DNA of 64,000 nt. Source: Desulforhopalus sp. IMCC35007. Lineage in GTDB: Bacteria > Desulfobacterota > Desulfobulbia > Desulfobulbales > Desulfocapsaceae. The DNA is taken from positions 1-64,000 of the forward strand of contig NZ_SWCN01000004.1 of NCBI RefSeq assembly GCF_005116575.1. The letters run 5' to 3'. Positions within the stretch are counted from its first letter, which is position 1, and the number at the start of each line of letters is the position of its first letter. This document shows, piece by piece, positions 54,978 through 64,000 of the stretch. The translations under genes were made by a program, and so were the position numbers. The notes beneath the pieces were generated by a model that was not told where the DNA came from, searched no databases, and saw only the letters and a list, made by a program, of their open reading frames with translations.

Positions 54978-56861
54978 CTAATGAGAGGCAATACCCAGCA
55001 TAAAATCCCTCCAGATCGGTGCTGCGGTAGCTCCACCACTCTCTTTTTTCCCCATAGACTTGTTATGATCATAGCCTACCCAAACCCCAGTAGTATACGT
55101 CTTGTCGTATCCCAGAAACCAGCCATCACGACTTTCATCGGAGGTGCCTGTTTTTCCTCCGAGAACACCTGGGACATCGGCTACCACCTTCCCTGTCCCA
55201 TGGCTGACGACCCCGTGGAGCATATTTTTCATATTTGTGGTAACAGCGGCACTCAGCACCCGACTGCGCTTGCCCATCTTTTCGGGATAGACCACAGAGC
55301 CATCCGGCAACACTATCTTCTCGATAAATCTTGGGGTGAGAAATGTCCCGTCTCCGGCAAAAACCTGAAACGCTCCGGTCATTTCCAGCAAGGACACATC
55401 TGCTGATCCGAGTGCAAGCGATAAATCCGGTGGCAATTTTGCCGACACACCTGCACTTTTTGCAAGCCTGTGAACATCCTTATAGCCAATTTTTTGCATC
55501 AACCTCACCGAAGCGGCGTTGTATGAGTGAGCAAGTGCTTCTTCCAGGGTCACAATACCATGGTACCTGCCTGAATAATTTTTAGGACTCCAGACTTTAC
55601 CATTCTTTCCCCTGATGGATAAAGGGCCATCATCAATGTTCGATTGGGGTGTCCAGCCTTTTTGCAGAGCCACGGCATAAACAAAAGGCTTAAAGGTTGA
55701 ACCTACCGGTCTTTTGGCCTGGGTTGCCCTGTCAAAGGGGGATTGTTTAAATGATGTCCCTCCAACTATGGCCCTTACCCTGCTGTTTTGCGTCTCAAGA
55801 CAGACCAAAGCCGCCTGGGGAGGATTTTCAACATCCTTGCCAGCGATAACCTGTCTGCCCTGGCTTGCCTTGACGCCGCGGCGGATTGCCTCCAGTGCCT
55901 GACTTTGGATCCCGGAATCAAGATAAGTGTATATCTTTACGCCAGCAGACTGCAGCGGCCCTTCTAGATATTCCCGCGCCTTTTTCTTCACGACCTGCAG
56001 ATAATAAGCATTTTCGTCGGTTGCATACTGAACACGGGGGTTAAGCTGTGTTTTCTCCTCATAAGCCTTTTGGGCCTCAGAAGCGGAAACATATCCATCA
56101 GCGGCCATTCTGTTGAGAACATATTTCTGCCGTTCTATGGCACGATCCATATGATTAAACAGAGAGTATCTGCTCGGGGCCTGTGGCAGACCAGCAAGAA
56201 GAGCACACTCACCAAGACTGAGCTTATCCGCACTTTTGCCAAAATAAACCTGGGCTGCAGCCTCAACACCATAAGCGCCTTCGCCAAGGTAAATCTGATT
56301 GAGGTAAATTACCAGAATCTCCTCTTTACTGAGAAGCTTATCTATACGCCAGGCCAAAACGGATTCTTTGAATTTTCTGATATAGGTCTTCTCCGGTGTC
56401 AGCAGTAACGATTTAATCACCTGCTGGGTTATGGTTGAACCTCCCTGGCTCTTTGCCCCATCTTTTACATTGTTGATGGCAGCCCGTAAAACCGAAATAA
56501 GGTCAAGACCAGGATGCTCGAAAAATCTGCCATCTTCAGCGGCCACAAAAGCGTTGGCAAGAAAAGGTGACATCTTTGAAAGAGGTATTACCGTTCTATT
56601 TTCATTAAACATCCGGTCAACAATTTTGCCGTGTCGGTCATAAATGACCGTTGCTTCCGGAGGGCTATAGTTGGCAACGGATCTGATATTTGGAATGTTC
56701 AGGCTTTTATACAAGACAAGCAACCCGCCCAGAAAAAAAGTCTGCAGAAGGCAGATTGTGATAAGAAAGGCATAAATACTTTTTTCTCTGTACACTTTGC
56801 TTCGAACGGTCGTTTTTCGCACCGGCCTCTTCACAGGCGCTGTCTGATTAGCTGATGACAC
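54978..56861 (-). CDS. Class A penicillin-binding protein (PBP1a-type)
   Basis: 627 residues. A basic N-terminus (KRPVRKTTVRSKVYR), TM anchor (about 28-51), GT51 domain with Glu109 in EDGRFFEH and GGSTITQQ (140-147). The transpeptidase has Ser388 in GSTFKPF, SYN (446-448) and KTGTS (570-574). Spacing SxN to KTG is about 120, compact, in contrast to the giant PBP at 19807-23187. It polymerises and cross-links peptidoglycan. It faces the phosphate operon and is divergent from mutL. All catalytic residues are present. Confidence 0.92.
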   Translation of the reverse strand: MSSANQTAPVKRPVRKTTVRSKVYREKSIYAFLITICLLQTFFLGGLLVLYKSLNIPNIRSVANYSPPEATVIYDRHGKIVDRMFNENRTVIPLSKMSPFLANAFVAAEDGRFFEHPGLDLISVLRAAINNVKDGAKSQGGSTITQQVIKSLLLTPEKTYIRKFKESVLAWRIDKLLSKEEILVIYLNQIYLGEGAYGVEAAAQVYFGKSADKLSLGECALLAGLPQAPSRYSLFNHMDRAIERQKYVLNRMAADGYVSASEAQKAYEEKTQLNPRVQYATDENAYYLQVVKKKAREYLEGPLQSAGVKIYTYLDSGIQSQALEAIRRGVKASQGRQVIAGKDVENPPQAALVCLETQNSRVRAIVGGTSFKQSPFDRATQAKRPVGSTFKPFVYAVALQKGWTPQSNIDDGPLSIRGKNGKVWSPKNYSGRYHGIVTLEEALAHSYNAASVRLMQKIGYKDVHRLAKSAGVSAKLPPDLSLALGSADVSLLEMTGAFQVFAGDGTFLTPRFIEKIVLPDGSVVYPEKMGKRSRVLSAAVTTNMKNMLHGVVSHGTGKVVADVPGVLGGKTGTSDESRDGWFLGYDKTYTTGVWVGYDHNKSMGKKESGGATAAPIWRDFMLGIASH

Positions 56862-57098
56862 AGTTACAACTCATGGTAATATTCGTGGTTTCGATAGCAC
56901 ATGCAACCGATTATAATCTATCTACTGCGGGTATGTTTGAATGATTTCAGTTCCGCCTCGGATACTTCTGCTACTTTTAAATTAAGCTGCGGGGAAAATT
57001 ACCCATATTGAAATTATCCCGATATTTAAAAATGATGCGAGTAAAGCCAGCCGCACTCTAACATCTCGCAATGAACACGCAACAGGAAACTCTACACC

Positions 57099-59078
57099 AT
57101 GTCTAAAATCCGTATTCTCCCCGAACAACTCGCCAATCAAATCGCCGCCGGTGAGGTGGTTGAGCGTCCAGCATCGGTTGTCAAAGAAATGGTTGAAAAC
57201 AGCCTTGATGCCGGCGCCACCCGAATAGAGGTTGAAGTTGAGGGCGGTGGCACCAGGCTTATCCGCATCATTGATAACGGTGTGGGCATGGATGAGGACG
57301 ATCTCCTCATGAGTCTTGAGAGGCATGGCACCTCCAAGATACAGACTGAAGAAGACCTGGGAGCTATTTCGACCCTGGGATTTCGTGGAGAAGCGGTACC
57401 CTCAATTGGTTCGGTGAGTAAATTGACACTCACCTCCCGGATAAAAGACAGTGACCTCGGTACCAGAGTCGTCCTGGAGTACGGTAAACTCACAAAAGTA
57501 CACGAAATAGGCTGTAGTTTTGGCACCACCATTGAAGTGCGCAGCCTCTTTGGCAAGACCCCTGCCAGACGAAAATTCCTACGCACGACAAGAACTGAAC
57601 TTGGCCACATCGAAGAGATCATTAAAAATTACGCTCTCGGTTGCCCTGAAATCACATTTATTCTTCGTATAGATGGTAGAGACACCCTCTATTTCGACGC
57701 AAGCCAGGACCTGTCCCAGCGCCTGGCAAACTTGATGCGTTATGATGGACCTTTCATTCCTTTATCGGCCAGCAGTGAAGGCCCTGCCAAAACGACACGG
57801 GTTACAGGTTATCTTCTGCCCCCGGAAAAGGTAACCGTTGGTCCGGCAAGATTGCGGATTTTTGTCAACAGCCGAGCGGTGAAAGACAGGATGGTAACCC
57901 ATGCCATTGTCGAAGGTTTACGCTCTTTTCTCATGAAGGGCAAAAATCCATCGGGCCTTGTTCATCTAGAGATTCCACACGAGGAGGTCGACGTCAATGT
58001 GCATCCTGCAAAACACGAGGTCCGTTTCCGTAACTCCCAGGACGTCCACACCTTTATCAGCAGAGCTGTTGCCCAGGCAATGGAGAACCACCAGCAGGTT
58101 CTCCAAACTTCAATTTTTGGCCAAACGACAAGATCAGAGAGAAGCGCTGCTCCGATTGACCACGGGCTGCCAGTGGAAAATTGTCCGTCAGATGTTGGCG
58201 GTCAACGAGAACTCCCCATACACAGTGACTATCACTCCACGGAATGGCAGGGCAAGAACCCTGAAACCAGAACTCCTCAAGCCTTGCCACAGCAGAACCT
58301 TAACCAGCGTCCCCTTGCAAGCCCGAACACCACTCCGGCATGGGCTGACCAGAAGCTCTTTGAACCGCCCTCACAATCTCTCCTTGCCCGTCTGGAGCCC
58401 ATCCATAAAAAAGAAACAGAAGAAAATACCGCATCCACCCCTGATTTTAAATCGACTACCGATACTTCTGCAGCCCAGCTCGCCCCTGAAAAACGGCAGC
58501 AAAGACACAATCTTCTCATCATCGGCCAGTTTGATGACCTGTATATTTTCTGCAGGGACAGCGAGGGCCTGCTTGTTGTGGATCAGCATGCAGCCCATGA
58601 ACGACTTCTCTATGAAAAGCTCCATAAACAGTACCTCGAGAAAAGTGTCGTCAGCCAGACTCTCATGTTCCCGGAGACGGTAGAGCTTTCTCTCTTTCAA
58701 GCGCAACTCACTCTCAACAACCTGGAAGAAATCAAAAGGATGGGGTTTACCGTCAATGAGTTTGGTGGCAACACCTTTGTTATCTCCGCAGTACCTGCCC
58801 TTGCAGGTCTCAGTAATCCCAGAGAACTGTTTCTCGATATCCTCGAACAATTTGGCAGCGAACAGAACAGAGGCGGTGGAGGGGTCCTCGACAATATTCT
58901 CGCCAATATGGCCTGCAAGGCGGCAGTAAAGGCCGGGACCTCCCTTTCCACCAGGGAGATAGACAATCTCCTCAACAATATGGCTCAGGCGAACCTCTTC
59001 TCCCACTGCCCTCACGGCAGACCGGTGATAAAACGCTTTTCCACAGATGACGTAAAAAAATGGTTCTACAGGACATAG
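57099..59078 (+). CDS. mutL: DNA mismatch repair protein MutL (endonuclease type)
   Basis: 659 residues. GHKL ATPase at the N-terminus: EVVERPASVVKEMVENSLDAGAT (about 20-42, with the catalytic Glu), IIDNGVGMDEDDL and GFRGEAVPSIGSV. A Pro/Gln-rich linker (about 340-470) follows, then the dimerisation domain. It contains the nicking motif DQHAAHERLLYE (about 495-506), which matches DQHA-x2-E-x4-E exactly, and CPHGRPVIKRF near the end. It is therefore the endonuclease class found in organisms without MutH. mutS is not in the window. The gene ends TAG, and the next triplet is ATG, opening a 50-codon frame. Confidence 0.95.
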   Translation: MSKIRILPEQLANQIAAGEVVERPASVVKEMVENSLDAGATRIEVEVEGGGTRLIRIIDNGVGMDEDDLLMSLERHGTSKIQTEEDLGAISTLGFRGEAVPSIGSVSKLTLTSRIKDSDLGTRVVLEYGKLTKVHEIGCSFGTTIEVRSLFGKTPARRKFLRTTRTELGHIEEIIKNYALGCPEITFILRIDGRDTLYFDASQDLSQRLANLMRYDGPFIPLSASSEGPAKTTRVTGYLLPPEKVTVGPARLRIFVNSRAVKDRMVTHAIVEGLRSFLMKGKNPSGLVHLEIPHEEVDVNVHPAKHEVRFRNSQDVHTFISRAVAQAMENHQQVLQTSIFGQTTRSERSAAPIDHGLPVENCPSDVGGQRELPIHSDYHSTEWQGKNPETRTPQALPQQNLNQRPLASPNTTPAWADQKLFEPPSQSLLARLEPIHKKETEENTASTPDFKSTTDTSAAQLAPEKRQQRHNLLIIGQFDDLYIFCRDSEGLLVVDQHAAHERLLYEKLHKQYLEKSVVSQTLMFPETVELSLFQAQLTLNNLEEIKRMGFTVNEFGGNTFVISAVPALAGLSNPRELFLDILEQFGSEQNRGGGGVLDNILANMACKAAVKAGTSLSTREIDNLLNNMAQANLFSHCPHGRPVIKRFSTDDVKKWFYRT

Positions 59079-59231
59079 ATGGGTTCACCCCTGCCTTGCC
59101 CACTGTGCAACAAATGTAATTTACGTGAGCAAACTTCGTCCTTTTTGGGGTGTTGCACCTGCCGCACCAGGCTCTCCCTCCTGCATACAAGAGGTTTAAA
59201 CAATGGCACATTTTTTGCTTTAGATTTTTAA
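59079..59231 (+). CDS. Cysteine-rich micro-ORF directly after mutL
   Basis: The ATG (59079) follows the mutL TAG with no gap and stays in the same frame for 50 codons to TAA at 59229-59231. The peptide has a dense Cys cluster: CPLCNKC (residues 7-13), then GCCTCR (24-29), like a small zinc ribbon; the remainder is basic and plain. No separate RBS is needed if ribosomes reinitiate at TAGATG. It could be a real small zinc protein or chance; the Cys spacing is the only argument. Confidence 0.35.
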   Translation: MGSPLPCPLCNKCNLREQTSSFLGCCTCRTRLSLLHTRGLNNGTFFALDF

Positions 59232-59285
59232 GAGGGTTGAAAAGAAGCCAACCAAAATGCACAACAACAAAAGGACACGCACATC

Positions 59286-59609
59286 ATGAAAAACCTGGTT
59301 AGACCGATAACAATAGCAGCATGTCTGGCACTCTCAGGATACGCTTACGGGGTTTCAAATTCTACGGAACCGCCTCAGATCGACCCGGTTAAAATTGGGG
59401 CTAAGGTAAAAAAAGAGACCCAGATCTTCCACGGCATAGTCAAGGAGCTCGATGGTGGAATGGCCCTTTACACTGAAAAAGGGGTCTACCCTCTTATTGG
59501 CGGAGAGTTCGATATAATTAACGGCAAAGAAGTCAACATAATCGGTAAAATAGTAGAGGAAGGTACCGTCAAAAAACTGGCGGTAAGCCGCATCCAGCTC
59601 ACCAAATAA
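59286..59609 (+). CDS. Small exported protein of unknown function
   Basis: 107 residues with a signal peptide (MKNLVRPITIAACLALSGYAYG). The mature part is basic and beta-rich (VKKETQIFHGIVKELDGGMALYTEKGVYPLIGGEFDIINGKEVNIIGKIVEEGTVKKLAVSRIQL) and looks like a single OB- or SH3-like barrel. No catalytic motif. It follows mutL and the micro-ORF but has its own leader. It probably works in the periplasm. Confidence 0.6.
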   Translation: MKNLVRPITIAACLALSGYAYGVSNSTEPPQIDPVKIGAKVKKETQIFHGIVKELDGGMALYTEKGVYPLIGGEFDIINGKEVNIIGKIVEEGTVKKLAVSRIQLTK

Positions 59610-59897
59610 TTCTGTTTCAACGAGTTAGAGCCCAGAAACAGTTTAACCGCGGGATCAGTTTCGTACGTCCTGCTCTCGTGGTTTTTTCTTTTTGCAGTAT
59701 CTCTGATTTTTTCTATAATCCTGCCAAACTATTTTTCCTGTTTAACACAAGCTCCAAATTCCACGGTGACTCCAGACTGCAATTTCTGGATAAATATTGT
59801 ATCCATGGTATAGTTTTGAAACTATTCCATCAGTCTGGCCTTCTCGTTTTTATACATCAACAGAACTATTTCTGGTTCCTGGGAGCAACAAAACGCC

Positions 59898-60590
59898 GTG
59901 AGTAACCAAATAGCGTCAGGTCAAAGATTTTTATTCATAGTGGTCCTCTTAACCCTCTGCTGTCATGGCTGTGCACGATTACCGGATTTTGCTCAGCCTC
60001 ATCTCAGCAACCAGCCCTTTGATCCATCCCTTGGTTCTATCAGTTATCGACAACTCACCGTAGAGGATTTCAAAGCACTAACCCCCTCGCCTCACATTGC
60101 AGATCATCGCCACATGATCAACGCTCACAGCTCAATATCACTTCGTCCGACAACTGAAATGCACTATGTTATCAGCCCGCCACAGTTAAATTTCGGAGTA
60201 TACAAGGCCTACCTGCAGGATCTCAGCTTCAAGGCTGTTATGATTCCTGAGCGAAGCTGGTGGAACCCAGAAATTCCTGCAAATAAAACAGCCTATGTCC
60301 TGCAGCATGAGCAGATTCATTTTGCCCTCATGGAGATAGCAGCACGCCGTTTAAATAGAAAACTGTCACTCTCCGTTACCCGGTCGATAAGCGGCCCTGA
60401 TCAAAAAAGTGTCGAACAGCAGCTTGTAAAGGTTGTTGATGAGGAAATCGCTGCTGCGCAAAAAGAAATTTTGGCAGAACATACGGCCTTTGATGAAGCG
60501 GCTTCTCTACGTTACGCCCCACAAGATCAACAGGAGTGGTATAACAAGAGTCAGAAAGAATTAGACAATCTTGCCAAATGGGCGAGATAA
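59898..60590 (+). CDS. DUF922-type lipoprotein
   Basis: 230 residues, GTG start with GGGAGC upstream. Lipobox CHGC (Cys25). The mature part contains an HEQIHF motif (about residues 136-141), HExxH, which in DUF922 proteins is thought to be a zinc metalloprotease site. QLTVEDFKAL (about 51-60) and the surrounding fold match DUF922. It is periplasmic or outer-membrane bound. The 3D lipoprotein gene follows after about 57 bp, possibly in one operon. Confidence 0.75.
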   Translation: MSNQIASGQRFLFIVVLLTLCCHGCARLPDFAQPHLSNQPFDPSLGSISYRQLTVEDFKALTPSPHIADHRHMINAHSSISLRPTTEMHYVISPPQLNFGVYKAYLQDLSFKAVMIPERSWWNPEIPANKTAYVLQHEQIHFALMEIAARRLNRKLSLSVTRSISGPDQKSVEQQLVKVVDEEIAAAQKEILAEHTAFDEAASLRYAPQDQQEWYNKSQKELDNLAKWAR

Positions 60591-60647
60591 AAACTGCTAT
60601 ACAGCAAAACAGTAGCATGCTAGACTTCCCTAGAGTACAGATTCATT

Positions 60648-61286
60648 GTGAGTCACTCAGGCAAGTCACAGACAGCATATAATTTTAATCCATCTTCCTA
60701 TGTAACGGCTCTGATGTTTATTTCACCTCGTCTCCTGCAACCCGGTCCAATAAGACGGCTCCTGCCTTCTCTTGTCATTCTTTTGCTGCTTTTATTCCAG
60801 GGAGGTTGCGCACAAAGATCTGTTTCGACCATAATGGAGACCACTGCCTACTGCAACTGTTCGTCCTGCTGTAGCTGGGAAAGAGGCAGCTGGAAGTGGC
60901 TCAAACTTGATTTCTGGAATAGATATGTCAGCGCTGGCCCTTCAAAAGGTCGACCCTACAGTGGGCTTACGGCAAGTGGTACGGTCCCAAAAGAAGCGGA
61001 AGAAGGTCTTTTTTCAATAGATTCTCTTCATCATCCATGGATGATTCCCGTACGCATCATCCTCTTTCCCTGGTGTCTGCTCCCCCATGACGGGACCATT
61101 GCCGCTGATACCTCGTATTATCCATTTGGCACCCGTATGTATGTGCCAGGTTACGGCTGGGGGGTTGTTGAGGACAGAGGAGGTGCAATCAAAGGCGCCA
61201 AACGTATCGATCTCTATTTCAGTTCACATAATGAGGCCCTCACCTGGGGCAGAAAAAGGCTGAGTGTAACCGTTGAACTCCCATAA
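60648..61286 (+). CDS. 3D-domain lipoprotein (peptidoglycan-lytic type)
   Basis: 212 residues from a GTG at 60648; an ATG at 60714 is also possible and gives a neater signal peptide. Lipobox QGGC. The C-terminal half has the 3D domain: GLTASGT (about 105-111), GTIAADTSYYPFGT (about 146-159), EDRGGAIKGAKRIDLYF, with the three conserved Asp. It resembles MltA C-domains and Rpf/YabE-type lytic enzymes. A Cys-rich stretch just after the signal (YCNCSSCC) could bind metal. It overlaps the MFS gene by 14 bp. Confidence 0.82.
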   Translation: MSHSGKSQTAYNFNPSSYVTALMFISPRLLQPGPIRRLLPSLVILLLLLFQGGCAQRSVSTIMETTAYCNCSSCCSWERGSWKWLKLDFWNRYVSAGPSKGRPYSGLTASGTVPKEAEEGLFSIDSLHHPWMIPVRIILFPWCLLPHDGTIAADTSYYPFGTRMYVPGYGWGVVEDRGGAIKGAKRIDLYFSSHNEALTWGRKRLSVTVELP

Positions 61287-62547
61287 ATCAGAGGAATGTC
61301 AAGGCCCTGACGTACGGCAGCACGGATCTATTATCAATATTCTACGGGTGTTTCTCCCCTTTGCCTGCGGCTACTTTCTCTCCTATCTCTACCGGGTGGT
61401 CAATGCTGTCATAGCACCAGATCTGGCAGGTGACCTGTCACTTGCGCCCGCAAATCTTGGACTGCTCACCGCTGTCTATTTTATTACCTTTGCCTCTTTT
61501 CAGATTCCCCTTGGCATACTTCTCGATCGCTATGGGCCAAGAAGAGTCGAATCGACTCTGCTCCTTTTTGCAGGCCTAGGGGCTTATATCTTCAGCCTCT
61601 CAACGAGCTTAACCGGGCTTGTCATTGGCCGCGCCTTCATTGGTTTTGGAGTATCTTCCTGTCTTATGGCTGCCTTTAAGGCCTATACCCTCTGGTTTCC
61701 AAAAGAGAAGTGGCCCATAGTGAATGGCTTCCAGATGGCGGCAGGCGGTCTGGGCGCCCTTGCCGCGACCTCGCCTGTGGAGTTTGCTCTGGGCTACACC
61801 GACTGGCGTGGCGTGTTTTTCGCCCTTAGTCTTGCCACTTTTGTGGCTGCGGCTGCGGTGTTTTTTATCGTTCCAGAAAAAAAATCGGCTACCTGCAATG
61901 ATACGATAGCTCAACAGTTTGAAGGCCTGAAAGCTATAGCAACCAGCCGCACCTTCTGGGCCCTCGCTCCTCTGACCACGACGTCCCAGACGGCTTTTCT
62001 GTCTATCCAAGGCCTCTGGTCGGGTCCATGGCTCACAAGCGTAGCAGGTTTAAGCCGAAATGAAGTGGCGGATACCCTTTTCCTTGTGGCCCTTGCCATG
62101 ATCGCAGGCTTTATTAGCATCGGCTGGCTGACCCAATGGCTGGCCAGAAGAAAAATTTCCGCCACCACAACGGCTGTCTGGGGCATGGCCATCTTCATGG
62201 TGGCTCAGCTCCTCGTTCTTATTTGTCCGGTTGAATATACGGTATTTAACTGGATTATCTTTGGATTTACAGGAACTACCGGGATAATCGCCTATGCAGC
62301 CCTGTCCCAGTCTTTTCCGGCCACTCTTTCCGGACGGGTCACCACCGCCATCAACCTCCTTGTCTTTGTGACAGCTTTTTGCATGCAATGGCTGATGGGA
62401 GCAATAATTGATCTTTTCACACAAGATCAGGCAACAGAGCTTGCCGCATCTGGGTTTTACTGGAGTTTTTCCCTTCTTCTGATCCTGCAACTCTTTGGCC
62501 TTCTTTCTTTTTGGCTGATGAGCCGAAAAGCAATTGACGTGACCTGA
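61273..62547 (+). CDS. MFS transporter
   Basis: 424 residues, about twelve membrane helices. The TTG at 61273 is the first start in the frame; the TM1 region (LRVFLPFACGYFLSYLYRVVNAV) follows quickly. GILLDRYGPRRVEST (about 80-94) is motif A-like, and LVIGRAFIGFGVSSC fits TM4. Its start overlaps the 3D lipoprotein by 14 bp. It resembles nitrate/phosphonate-type or sialic-like MFS exporters only loosely. Substrate unknown. Confidence 0.82.
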   Translation: MNSHKSEECQGPDVRQHGSIINILRVFLPFACGYFLSYLYRVVNAVIAPDLAGDLSLAPANLGLLTAVYFITFASFQIPLGILLDRYGPRRVESTLLLFAGLGAYIFSLSTSLTGLVIGRAFIGFGVSSCLMAAFKAYTLWFPKEKWPIVNGFQMAAGGLGALAATSPVEFALGYTDWRGVFFALSLATFVAAAAVFFIVPEKKSATCNDTIAQQFEGLKAIATSRTFWALAPLTTTSQTAFLSIQGLWSGPWLTSVAGLSRNEVADTLFLVALAMIAGFISIGWLTQWLARRKISATTTAVWGMAIFMVAQLLVLICPVEYTVFNWIIFGFTGTTGIIAYAALSQSFPATLSGRVTTAINLLVFVTAFCMQWLMGAIIDLFTQDQATELAASGFYWSFSLLLILQLFGLLSFWLMSRKAIDVT

Positions 62548-62626
62548 GCGGTGCTTAATTTTAGCAGCAATCTTTCATTCCTTCCGTCACTCACCAATTC
62601 ATATTAACCACAAATGAGATTTATTC

Positions 62627-63946
62627 ATGTCTGATCAAATAACAACAATTATCGGCGGTGGCCTGGCCGGATGCGAAGCCGCATGGCAACTGATACAACG
62701 AGGCTGCAGGGTACGGCTCATTGAAATGCGTCCGAAAAAACACAGCCCGGCTCACCATACAGACGACCTTGCTGAACTGGTATGTTCCAACTCTTTTCGA
62801 TCAAACGACCAAACCTCTGCGGTCGGTCTGCTCAAAGAAGAGATGAACCGTCTCGGCTCACTCATTGTGGAGACAGCCTACGCCACTGAAGTCCCTGCCG
62901 GTAAGGCCCTTGCCGTTAACAGAGAGGCCTTTGCACAGCAGATTACAGCCATCCTCTCCAGCCACCCGCTGGTGGAAATCATCCATGAAGAAGTGACAGA
63001 GATTCCCCCCTTGAGTGAAAGTCCAACTATTCTTGCCACCGGCCCTCTCACTTCCTCTTCTCTTGCAGACAGTCTGGCTGAGTTCACAGGAAAAGAGCGG
63101 TTAGCCTTCTATGATGCCATCGCCCCCATCGTCTATAGCCATTCCCTGAACATGGAGATCATCTATCTCAAATCAAGGTACGAAGATGGGCCAGGGGATT
63201 ATCTCAACTGCCCCATGGATAAAGAGACCTATCTCCATTTCATCCAGGAATTAACCAACGCACAATACGTGCCCCTCAAGGATTTTGAAAATGCTAAATA
63301 TTTCGAGGGCTGCCTTCCCGTTGAGGTTATCTGTTCCCGTGGAGTAGATACCTTGCGCTTTGGCCCCATGAAACCCGTCGGTCTGCCGGATCCAAGAACC
63401 GGCGAAGAGCCCTACGCGGTCATCCAGCTGCGCAAAGAAAACAAGGAAGGAACAACCTATAATATGGTTGGTTTCCAGACGAAGCTGACCTACCCTGAGC
63501 AAAAAAGAATTTTCAGCCTCATACCCGGCATGGAACACGTCGAATTCGCTCGACTGGGCTCCATCCACCGAAATACCTTTATCACCTCCCCTGAACTTTT
63601 AGAACCAACCCTCCAGTTCAGCAGTCGCCCCGATCTTTTTCTGGCGGGCCAGCTTTCTGGTGTTGAAGGATATATTGAATCCGCTGCCATGGGCCAGCTT
63701 GCCGGAATAAATGCGGCACGACGGATTCAAGGCAAAACGCTGGTTGTCCCACCAAAGGAAACTGCCCTTGGTGCGCTTGTCTGTCATCTCACAGAGAGCG
63801 ATCCAAAACGGTTCCAGCCATCAAATGTTAACTTTGGTCTCTTTCCTGCCTGGGAGAAAAAGATCCGAAAAAAATTCCGGGGAGAGGAACGGGCCTCCAG
63901 ATCATTGGCAGCCCTTGACGCGTGGCAGAAAGAAAATGATATTTGA
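62627..63946 (+). CDS. trmFO: Methylenetetrahydrofolate-tRNA-(uracil-5-)-methyltransferase TrmFO
   Basis: 439 residues. FAD-binding N-terminus IIGGGLAGCEAAWQL (about 8-22), RPKKHSPAHHT (about 36-46), and ELVCSNSFRSN (about 51-61), whose Cys is conserved in the family. The C-terminus has GQLSGVEGYIESAAMGQLAGINAAR, the second FAD block. It uses methylene-tetrahydrofolate and FAD to make m5U54 (ribothymidine) in tRNA, in place of SAM-dependent TrmA. It stands alone with a plain intergenic behind it. Full length and intact. Confidence 0.96.
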   Translation: MSDQITTIIGGGLAGCEAAWQLIQRGCRVRLIEMRPKKHSPAHHTDDLAELVCSNSFRSNDQTSAVGLLKEEMNRLGSLIVETAYATEVPAGKALAVNREAFAQQITAILSSHPLVEIIHEEVTEIPPLSESPTILATGPLTSSSLADSLAEFTGKERLAFYDAIAPIVYSHSLNMEIIYLKSRYEDGPGDYLNCPMDKETYLHFIQELTNAQYVPLKDFENAKYFEGCLPVEVICSRGVDTLRFGPMKPVGLPDPRTGEEPYAVIQLRKENKEGTTYNMVGFQTKLTYPEQKRIFSLIPGMEHVEFARLGSIHRNTFITSPELLEPTLQFSSRPDLFLAGQLSGVEGYIESAAMGQLAGINAARRIQGKTLVVPPKETALGALVCHLTESDPKRFQPSNVNFGLFPAWEKKIRKKFRGEERASRSLAALDAWQKENDI

Positions 63947-64000
63947 GTTGTGATTATAGTCTGCTCCCCCCCTTAACCTAAACGGAAAAAGACCCATGAA

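Noticed and set aside
58371-59015. Long minus-strand ORF opposite mutL
   Set aside because: It is antisense to the conserved MutL C-terminal domain, with no RBS or recognised domain.
59678-59905. 75-codon plus-strand frame before the DUF922 lipoprotein
   Set aside because: Composition is Phe-rich without a known domain, no RBS, and it overlaps the real gene start at 59898; probably chance.

Overview
The window looks like a chromosomal stretch of a Gram-negative, probably anaerobic bacterium of the Desulfobacterota, most likely near the Desulfobulbales. This is an inference, not a search result. It rests on moderate GC content, an outer-membrane toolkit (TolC/RND efflux, MltD, several lipoproteins), a stand-alone mini sulfite/nitrite-reductase-like siroheme protein, a split archaeal-type glutamate synthase with ferredoxin domains, a trmFO (folate-type tRNA methylation) gene, and the gene order rimP-nusA-ylxR-infB-rbfA-nrnA-truB-rpsO-pnp-dut. 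I see no tRNA, rRNA, prophage or CRISPR array.

Layout. 1-800: scar of two decayed insertion sequences (an IS4/IS1634-type transposase C-terminus and an IS1595-type fragment) next to the surviving tail of an unknown gene whose stop overlaps the start of an MFS transporter (796-1992). 2168-4258: hybrid sensor kinase, convergent with leuCD (4364-6445). 6887-12587: complete tripartite RND efflux operon, followed by a DUF309 gene carrying an in-frame amber codon. 13248-17702: small metabolic and housekeeping genes (siroheme protein, NRDE protein, NUDIX, DUF2237, DJ-1 family, membrane-anchored protein). 17817-25124: envelope block (repeat lipoprotein, very large class A PBP, divergent MltD). 25277-28229: TraB-family protein, YhbY, YycJ-like hydrolase, dUTPase. 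28339-38477 (minus): the translation/RNA superoperon, preceded by a structured leader with its own terminator. 39134-44152: topoisomerase III, rsfS, thrC and two TatA-type genes. 44679-49939: three-gene glutamate synthase. 50563-52644: an unusual P-loop / FHA-like / PPP-phosphatase fusion. 52912-54879: DUF47-PiT phosphate uptake pair. 54978-56861: second class A PBP. 57099-59078: endonuclease-type mutL. 59079-63946: small exported proteins, DUF922 and 3D lipoproteins, an MFS transporter and trmFO.

How it works together. Several modules are coherent: RND efflux; peptidoglycan synthesis and turnover (two PBPs, MltD, a 3D-domain lipoprotein); translation initiation, ribosome maturation and RNA decay; ammonium assimilation with a flavin/Fe-S glutamate synthase; and phosphate uptake. 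The least explained items are the kinase/FHA/phosphatase fusion, the rimP leader RNA, the interrupted DUF309 gene, and a cysteine-rich micro-ORF abutting mutL.
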